Shown piece by piece: positions 5,970-10,655 of a DNA stretch of 10,655 nt; the first letter of the stretch is position 1; each line of letters starts with the position of its first letter. This DNA comes from Thioalkalivibrio sp. (GTDB lineage Bacteria; Pseudomonadota; Gammaproteobacteria; Ectothiorhodospirales; Ectothiorhodospiraceae): positions 1-10,655 of the forward strand of contig SKOF01000409.1 of the NCBI GenBank assembly GCA_007120155.1. Reading direction: 5' to 3'. Both the position numbers and the translations under genes were made by a program. The notes under the pieces are model-generated. The model saw only the letters and a program-made list of their open reading frames with translations. It was not told where the DNA came from and ran no database searches.

Positions 5970-6320
5970 ATGAAAGCTGACGCATTGATCTCAGAACTGA
6001 AGAGGAAGTTCTCCATTTCGACAGACAGGGAATTGGCCTCGCGGCTCGGCATGACGGCCATCCAGATCGGCAACTGGAAGCGCAGAAAGAAGGCATTGAC
6101 ACCAAGACAAGTGGCCAACGCCATAGAAAAGGCCTCCCATGCGGCCGTAAACAAGGCGCATCGGAGCATGCGCCTCTACCTCCTGACGCCGGACACCGTC
6201 AATGTCCCCGACCTTGCAGGCCCTGCATATCACCATACCCATCGGGTCCGTATCATCCATGTGTCAGGCATTTCCGATGCGCAGGAGCTCGTGGGCAGGT
6301 TATGTCCTCGCGGACCTTGA
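5970..6320 (+). CDS. Small helix-turn-helix protein, CI-repressor-like
   Basis: The 116-residue protein begins MKADALISELKRKFSIS and carries a helix-turn-helix of the phage CI-repressor type at about residues 3-50 (TDRELASRLGMTAIQIGNWK, then TPRQVANAIEKA). That half is characteristic of short DNA-binding regulators. The C-terminal half (residues 65-116, with YHHTHRVRIIHVSGISDAQE) matches nothing I recognise and could be a different or degenerate tail. ATG 5970 is preferred over an upstream ATG at 5910 because the family N-terminus begins there; the ribosome site is weak. The end overlaps the convergent antitoxin gene by 21 nt. Its target is unknown; it might regulate nearby genes. Confidence 0.65.
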   Translation: MKADALISELKRKFSISTDRELASRLGMTAIQIGNWKRRKKALTPRQVANAIEKASHAAVNKAHRSMRLYLLTPDTVNVPDLAGPAYHHTHRVRIIHVSGISDAQELVGRLCPRGP

Positions 6321-6704
6321 GGCGGATTTCTTTGACTGGCCCCGCACATGCGTGGCTTCAGTGTCCGCTTTCCTTGGCCGCGAGGGTTCATCCGCATCAC
6401 CCAGCCCCTCAAGGGAGATGGTCGGTTTTCCTGGGAACTCCACGATCAGCCTGAGGTGCCCGCCCATCGCCTCCACGTATCCGCGCAAGGTCGAGAGCAA
6501 AAGATCGCTGCGCTTCTCCATCTGTGCCACGGTGGCCTGACGGATTCCCAGTACTTCCGCCAGTCGTACCTGGGTCAACTCCCTGGCCTTGCGCAATTCC
6601 TTGAGCGTGCGGTACTCCGCCTGAAGCCGGTCGGCCTCGGCCTCGATGCGCGCACGCCGCTCCTCCGGGAGCGTCGCGAGTTTGTCCTTCAGAGTTCTGG
6701 CCAT
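6300..6704 (-). CDS. XRE-family antitoxin of a HigBA-type (Gp49) pair
   Basis: The 134-residue protein is the DNA-binding partner of the toxin directly upstream. A long charged helix (residues 14-40, PEERRARIEAEADRLQAEYR) precedes the HTH at about 43-75 (LTQVRLAEVLGIRQATVAQM), followed by the family motif STLRGYVEAMGGHLRLIVEF (71-90). Relatives usually end shortly after this; here about 30 further residues rich in K, R, S and T follow, perhaps read-through into former non-coding sequence. The start ATG 6704 lies one base after the toxin stop, with AAAGG a few bases upstream. It is expected to inhibit the toxin and repress the operon. The 3' end overlaps the convergent HTH gene by 21 nt. Confidence 0.9.
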   Translation of the reverse strand: MARTLKDKLATLPEERRARIEAEADRLQAEYRTLKELRKARELTQVRLAEVLGIRQATVAQMEKRSDLLLSTLRGYVEAMGGHLRLIVEFPGKPTISLEGLGDADEPSRPRKADTEATHVRGQSKKSASRSART

Positions 6705-6705
6705 T

Positions 6706-7062
6706 TCACCTTTCCTTCAGTTTCGCCAGATGGCGGTCATGGCGCTCGTCTGCCCTGGCGATGAGCTGCCTGTAAAAGCGCTTCTGGCTGACGCCCGATT
6801 TGTCACCACCGACAAGCAGGATCGCCCTGCGCTCCGGGTCGAATGCGAAGGCGATGCGCCACATGCCACCGTCTGCGGTACAGCGCAGCTCCTTCATGTT
6901 GGCGTGCTTCGATCCTTCCAGCGTGTCGGCATACGGCCTGCCTAACGCCGGACCCTCGCGCTCCAGGAGCAAGACCCTGGCGAGAATGCTGTCCTGCACC
7001 TTCTCGGGCGGCGAATCGAACTCGGGCTCATATTCGTCCGCAAATACAACAGTCCATGTCAT
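6706..7062 (-). CDS. HigB-type toxin, phage Gp49-like family
   Basis: The 118-residue protein belongs to the Gp49-like/HigB (RelE superfamily) toxins, which act as ribosome-dependent mRNA interferases. Typical features are the opening TWTVVFADEYEPEFDSPPE, ALGRPYADTLEGSKHANMKE (39-58), the ELRC...WRIAFAFDPERRAILLVGG core and the C-terminal FYRQLIARADERHDRHLAKL. Start ATG 7062 gives the family N-terminus. No Shine-Dalgarno is evident ahead of it, and a -10-like TATCAT at 7075-7070 would put the transcript start almost at the ATG, so the mRNA may be leaderless. The stop is one base from the antitoxin start. The gene appears complete. Confidence 0.92.
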   Translation of the reverse strand: MTWTVVFADEYEPEFDSPPEKVQDSILARVLLLEREGPALGRPYADTLEGSKHANMKELRCTADGGMWRIAFAFDPERRAILLVGGDKSGVSQKRFYRQLIARADERHDRHLAKLKER

Positions 7063-7099
7063 AGGTTATATGATAGCTCAAGACCTATATAGGTTCTAC
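7061..7099. promoter_or_regulatory. Operator/promoter region of the second toxin-antitoxin pair
   Basis: A perfect 12-bp palindrome ACCTATATAGGT (7083-7094) lies 21 bp upstream of the toxin start. The half-site ATAGGTT recurs at 7061-7067 and 7089-7095. On the minus strand TATCAT (7075-7070) could be the -10 box, with a poor -35 (TAGAAC, 7098-7093) inside the palindrome. The arrangement fits autorepression by the XRE antitoxin, but promoter placement is tentative. Confidence 0.5.
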
Positions 7100-7194
7100 C
7101 CTATGTTGTAGGCGAAGCAGCGTCGGGATCAAACCACGACAAGTCACGTAAACCATCGGATCTAAGCCCACTTTTCGGTGACGCTGGACTGCCA

Positions 7195-7277
7195 GTAGGT
7201 TGGGGTGAGCAGCGCGAACCCCAACATCAGCGAATCATGCGACAGCGTTGGGGTTCGCTTCGCTCACCCCAACCTAC
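7195..7277. repeat. 83-bp inverted REP pair
   Basis: Perfect 16-bp ends GTAGGTTGGGGTGAGC (7195-7210) and GCTCACCCCAACCTAC (7262-7277) flank an inner perfect 12-bp pair GCGAACCCCAAC (7214-7225) and GTTGGGGTTCGC (7247-7258). Each half can also fold on itself through GTTGGGG and CCCCAAC. This is a widespread gammaproteobacterial REP type in head-to-head orientation. It lies between the second toxin-antitoxin pair and the protease gene. The 336-base gap 7063-7398 holds this, the operator region and nothing else that I recognise. Confidence 0.88.
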
Positions 7278-7398
7278 GTTCACTGCCATTACACTGGGAT
7301 CCACCAGGCGCTCTGGAGTAGAGTTGCAGGGAACGATCGACCCTGACCGGGGCCAATCACTGCGCAGCCCAACCCCCGACCAGAAACGGCGGCTTTCC

Positions 7399-8130
7399 AT
7401 GATCGAATCCATCCTCCTCACCGCTGCCCGTATCTCGACCTTCCACGGGACACAACTGATCACCAACGCCAGCGGCTTTTTCTTCGCCCGCGGCGAGCGG
7501 CTGTTCCTGGTGACCAGCCGTCACGTGATGCATGACGAACCCAGCGGGCATGCCCCGGATCGCATCGAGATCGAACTGCACATCGACGCTGAGAACATGG
7601 CGCGTTCCACCGGGTTCTCGATGTTGCTGTACAAGGATGGAAGAAGCATGTGGCGCCAGGGCATCGACGCGTCCGGGGAGATCGATGTGGCCGCCATCGA
7701 GATCGAGCGGACCGCATTGCCCGATTCGGTCATCTACAACGCCTTTACTCCGAACCACCTGCTGGGCGAGTTCGATCAGGTGGAGGTGGGGACGTCCCTG
7801 GTGGTGGTGGGCTTTCCGCTCGGGTTTCACGACACCCTGCACCACATGCCGGTCGTGCGCCAAGCGACGGTGGCGTCGTCCTTCGGGCTGCGTTTCCAGG
7901 GAGAGGGTTATTTCCTCACGGACGCCCGCACCCACCGCGGCACCAGCGGGGCGCCGGTGGTGATGCGCATCACGGATCCGCCCCGGTCCAACGACGTGCT
8001 TCCATGGATGCTGCTCGGCGTGCACTCGGCGAGGCTGGATGTGGGCACCCGCGACCTGGTGCTGGATGAGGCGCTCGGGCTCAATTGTGCCTGGTATGCC
8101 GATATCCTGATGACGTTGACAGAGAACTGA
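7399..8130 (+). CDS. Trypsin-like serine protease, cytoplasmic
   Basis: The 243-residue protein has the chymotrypsin-fold (trypsin_2 type) catalytic triad in correct order: His42 in LVTSRHVM, Asp96 in GEIDVAAIEI and Ser183 in HRGTSGAPVV. It also has the typical GTSLVVVGFPLGF strand (131-143). There is no signal peptide, membrane segment or PDZ domain, so it should act inside the cell as a compact single-domain peptidase. ATG 7399 is chosen because upstream in-frame sequence (from ATG 7237) lies in the REP element and looks non-coding; no strong ribosome site is seen. The large nuclease-helicase gene starts 82 nt downstream on the same strand, suggesting one operon. Trypsin-like proteases occur as effectors in several anti-phage systems, but the substrate here is unknown. 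Confidence 0.85.
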   Translation: MIESILLTAARISTFHGTQLITNASGFFFARGERLFLVTSRHVMHDEPSGHAPDRIEIELHIDAENMARSTGFSMLLYKDGRSMWRQGIDASGEIDVAAIEIERTALPDSVIYNAFTPNHLLGEFDQVEVGTSLVVVGFPLGFHDTLHHMPVVRQATVASSFGLRFQGEGYFLTDARTHRGTSGAPVVMRITDPPRSNDVLPWMLLGVHSARLDVGTRDLVLDEALGLNCAWYADILMTLTEN

Positions 8131-8212
8131 GCGCACTCAACCAAAGCCACCTGATCGGTGGGGCCGGGTTTGACTCACGCGAGCACCACACCATGAATGC
8201 CGGTACACACCC

Positions 8213-10655
8213 TTGAGCAAAAGCCGCCGCGACACGCAAAGTCTCGACCTGTTCGGGGGGGCGGCCGGCGCTGATCCGGAACTCTGCGTTCTGGACTGGC
8301 CGGCGCCGGGGCGCTTTCCCCTCAACGTCAATCGCCGGAGAGTACGGGACCAGGTGCTGGCGGATCTGCGCGCCTCGCGCGCGCCGCTGATCGTGGCCGG
8401 TTATGCCTCCCTGGACAGACTCATCGAATTCATCACCGACTGCCCGGAGGACAGCCGGATGCGCCTGCTGCTCGGCTTCGAGCCGTTCCCTTCGCGCCGG
8501 GAGAGCTTCCGGGTACGCGGCTACAGCTTCCCCAGGGAAGTGGAGAACTACTGGCTGGGCCGCAACATCTCCCTGCTGCTGAGCGCGCGGCTCATTCAGT
8601 GCATCGAGCGTCTGGAACGCGGGCAGGTCGAGGCCCGCTATCTGGCCACCGGCAACCGACGGTTGCACGCCAAGCTCTACGTGGGCGATGGTGCCGCCAC
8701 CCTGGGCTCCAGCAATTTCACCTCGCCCGGTCTGAACAACCAGTGGGAGGCCAACGCGCGCTTCGAGGCCGGCGCGGAGAGGAAGCGCTACAGGGAGATC
8801 AGGGACATCGCCGAGAACTACTGGTCCATGGGATCGGACTACAACAGCGAACTCATCGACCTGCTCCGGGAGCTGCTGCAGGTCGTACCCTGGCAGGAGA
8901 CCCTGGCGCATGCCTGCGTCGAACTGCTGGAAGGCGACTGGGCGGAAGAGTTCGTGAAGGAGGACGTGCTGCCCGGCGAGACCAGCCTGTGGCCCTCCCA
9001 GCGCCAGGGCATCGCCCAGGCCCTGTACGTGCTGTCCCGCCAGGGCAGTGTGCTGGTGGCCGACGCCACGGGCTCGGGCAAGACCCTCATGGGCACGCAT
9101 CTGGTGCGCGCCATCGGCGAACAGATCGCCCGCTCCGGACGCTTGCGCAAGGGCAAGGCCCTGATGATCTGCCCTCCCGCCGTGGAGGAGAACTGGCGCC
9201 GGGACGCCACCTTTGCCGGTGCGCAACTGGAAACCTTTTCCCACGGCATGCTGAGCCACGCGGGCAGCGGGCGGCATGAACTGATCATCGAGGCGCTGCG
9301 CCGGGCCCAGGTGCTGTGCGTGGACGAGGGCCACAACTTCCTCAACATCAAGTCCAACCGCACCCAGAACCTGCTGCGCAATATGGCGGACCACGTGCTG
9401 CTGTTCACCGCCACGCCCATCAACCGCAGCGTGGTGGATTTGCTGCGCATCGTCGATATGCTGGGGGCGGACAACCTGCAACCCTCCACCCTCAAGGCCT
9501 TCCAGAAGATGCTGGGAGTGCGGGACATCAACCGCGCCCTGGAGGAAGAGGAGATCGACCTGCTGCGCGCGGAAATCCAGAAGTTCACGGTGCGCCGCAC
9601 CAAGCGCATGCTCAACGATCTCATCGATCGGGACCCGGAGGCCTATCGGGACAAGGACGGCAGGCCCTGCCGCTTCCCCGGCCACAAACCGGAGATCTAC
9701 ACCCTCGACGAACCGGAGCAGGATCGGGCGCTGGCCGCCGAGATACGCGCGCTTGCGGATCAGCTCCACGCCGTCTCCCATTTCCGGCGCCCGGTGGAGA
9801 TGCCGGATTTCCTGGTGCGCCTGGGCCGTAGCGAGGAGAGCTACCTCAAGGGGCGCCTGCATTCCTCGAAAAAGATCGCCCGCTATCTGATCATGGCCAC
9901 GCTGCGCTCCTCACGGCTTGCCCTGGCCGAGCACATCGCGGGCACCGAGCAGGCCGCCCGGGACTTCGGCCTGACGGGCTTCCAGAAACACACTGAGACC
10001 GGCAACATCCTCGCCGGGCTGGAGGCCCTGGCCGGCAAACCGCCCCGGAACAAACTCGGCATCCCCCTGCCCGACTGGCTCTCGGACCCCGAGGCCCACG
10101 CCGAGGCCTGCGCCCACGACCGAGCCATCTACGCGCGCATCTATGAACTGCTGACCCGCATGAGCGACGCCCGGGAACGGGGCAAGGCCCGGCTGCTGCT
10201 GGAGCTGGCGAAACGCCACACCCTGTTGCTGGCGTTTGACCGCAGCCCCATCACCCTGGCGGAGATTCGCCGGCACATCGCGGAACTCGCGCCCGGGCAG
10301 AAGACCCTGACCGGGACGGGTGACGCGGGCTCTGAACGGACGAAACTGCTCAAGGCCTTCCAGTGGGGTTCACCGGAACGGGCCATCATCGGCCTGTGTT
10401 CCGACAGCCTGGCCGAGGGCGTGAACCTGCAACAGGCCTCGTGCATGGTGCACCTGGACATGCCCAGCGTGGTACGCATCGCCGAGCAGCGCGCCGGACG
10501 GGTGGACCGCATGGACAGCCCCCACAAGACCGTCGAGGCCTGGTGGCCCCAGGACGCACCGGAGTTCGCGCTGACCTCGGACGAGCGCTTCGTGGAGCGC
10601 TACGAGACCGTGGAGAGCCTGTTGGGCTCCAACATGCCCCTGCCCTCCGCGATGC
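8213..10655 (+). CDS. PLD (HKD) nuclease - SNF2-type helicase fusion (partial)
   Basis: At least 814 residues are visible and the frame is open at the window end. The N-terminal part (about 35-230) is a phospholipase-D-like domain with one HKD motif: His152, Lys154 and Asp159 in HAKLYVGD, then GSSN (165-168); such domains cut DNA or RNA, usually as dimers. A superfamily 2 helicase of SNF2/HepA style follows: Walker A ATGSGKT (285-291), DEGH (371-374), TATP (399-402), and in the second RecA lobe SLAEGVNLQQAS and QRAGRVDR (759-766). All ATPase motifs look intact. TTG 8213 is the first usable start after the in-frame stop at 8171; no clear ribosome site is seen, so the start is uncertain. It probably translocates on nucleic acid and cleaves it, consistent with defence. 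It follows the protease gene at 82 nt. Family names beyond this cannot be settled from sequence alone. Confidence 0.88.
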   Translation, partial: MSKSRRDTQSLDLFGGAAGADPELCVLDWPAPGRFPLNVNRRRVRDQVLADLRASRAPLIVAGYASLDRLIEFITDCPEDSRMRLLLGFEPFPSRRESFRVRGYSFPREVENYWLGRNISLLLSARLIQCIERLERGQVEARYLATGNRRLHAKLYVGDGAATLGSSNFTSPGLNNQWEANARFEAGAERKRYREIRDIAENYWSMGSDYNSELIDLLRELLQVVPWQETLAHACVELLEGDWAEEFVKEDVLPGETSLWPSQRQGIAQALYVLSRQGSVLVADATGSGKTLMGTHLVRAIGEQIARSGRLRKGKALMICPPAVEENWRRDATFAGAQLETFSHGMLSHAGSGRHELIIEALRRAQVLCVDEGHNFLNIKSNRTQNLLRNMADHVLLFTATPINRSVVDLLRIVDMLGADNLQPSTLKAFQKMLGVRDINRALEEEEIDLLRAEIQKFTVRRTKRMLNDLIDRDPEAYRDKDGRPCRFPGHKPEIYTLDEPEQDRALAAEIRALADQLHAVSHFRRPVEMPDFLVRLGRSEESYLKGRLHSSKKIARYLIMATLRSSRLALAEHIAGTEQAARDFGLTGFQKHTETGNILAGLEALAGKPPRNKLGIPLPDWLSDPEAHAEACAHDRAIYARIYELLTRMSDARERGKARLLLELAKRHTLLLAFDRSPITLAEIRRHIAELAPGQKTLTGTGDAGSERTKLLKAFQWGSPERAIIGLCSDSLAEGVNLQQASCMVHLDMPSVVRIAEQRAGRVDRMDSPHKTVEAWWPQDAPEFALTSDERFVERYETVESLLGSNMPLPSAM

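Noticed and set aside
7237..7398. N-terminal extension of the protease from ATG 7237
   Set aside because: The extra 54 codons lie in and just after the REP inverted repeat and show no protease-like or signal-peptide features; ATG 7399 gives a compact domain.
8147..8161. Hairpin CCACC-TGATC-GGTGG between protease and helicase genes as terminator
   Set aside because: Short 5-bp stem without a T run; too weak to call a terminator, and the genes are probably co-transcribed.
8081..9862. 593-codon open frame on the minus strand
   Set aside because: It lies antisense to the PLD-helicase with clear motifs in the plus frame; its product is rich in H, Q, A, G and V with no recognisable domain, as expected for an antisense shadow in GC-rich DNA.

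Overview
This is a GC-rich (roughly 60% or more by eye) bacterial accessory region, most likely from a gammaproteobacterium. Supporting this are the coding style, the HigBA, HipBA and Gp49-type toxin-antitoxin families, and three REP-like palindromic elements of types common in Pseudomonas, Xanthomonadaceae and purple-sulfur/halophilic gammaproteobacteria. The genus cannot be fixed from the sequence. No rRNA, tRNA, CRISPR array, transposase or integrase was seen.

Left part (1-2984): two toxin-antitoxin loci. On the minus strand lies a HigB/RelE-type toxin (756-427, TTG start) overlapping a HigA-type antitoxin (434-1) that runs off the window edge. A small acidic 62-residue protein is read divergently (824-1012), and one perfect 11-bp-arm palindrome sits between the two. 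After a gap with short repeats comes a plus-strand hipBA pair (1364-1702, 1692-2984). It has a near-consensus sigma70 promoter and two palindromic operators spaced 31 bp centre to centre.

Middle (2981-5876): an N-terminally truncated AbiEii/AbiGii-type nucleotidyltransferase remnant joins hipA by a 4-nt GTGA overlap and the next gene by a 4-nt ATGA overlap. That next gene is a type I restriction-modification methylase, hsdM. It is split by an apparent 1-nt deletion right after the NPPF motif, carries an in-frame insertion made of REP-like hairpins, and takes its stop codon from a second, double-hairpin REP element. No hsdS or hsdR follows in the window. A membrane-anchored NERD-domain protein comes next.

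Right part (5970-10655): a small CI-like HTH protein converges on a second HigBA-type pair (Gp49-family toxin 7062-6706, XRE antitoxin 6704-6300). Past an 83-bp perfect-ended inverted REP pair lie a cytoplasmic trypsin-like serine protease (7399-8130) and, 82 nt later, a large fusion of an HKD/phospholipase-D nuclease domain with a SNF2-type helicase, incomplete at the window edge.

The whole window reads as a defence/addiction island. Three toxin-antitoxin modules stand beside a decaying restriction-modification and Abi remnant, with anti-phage-like effectors (NERD, protease, nuclease-helicase) around them. The protease plus PLD-helicase pair is the best candidate for an uncharacterised system.
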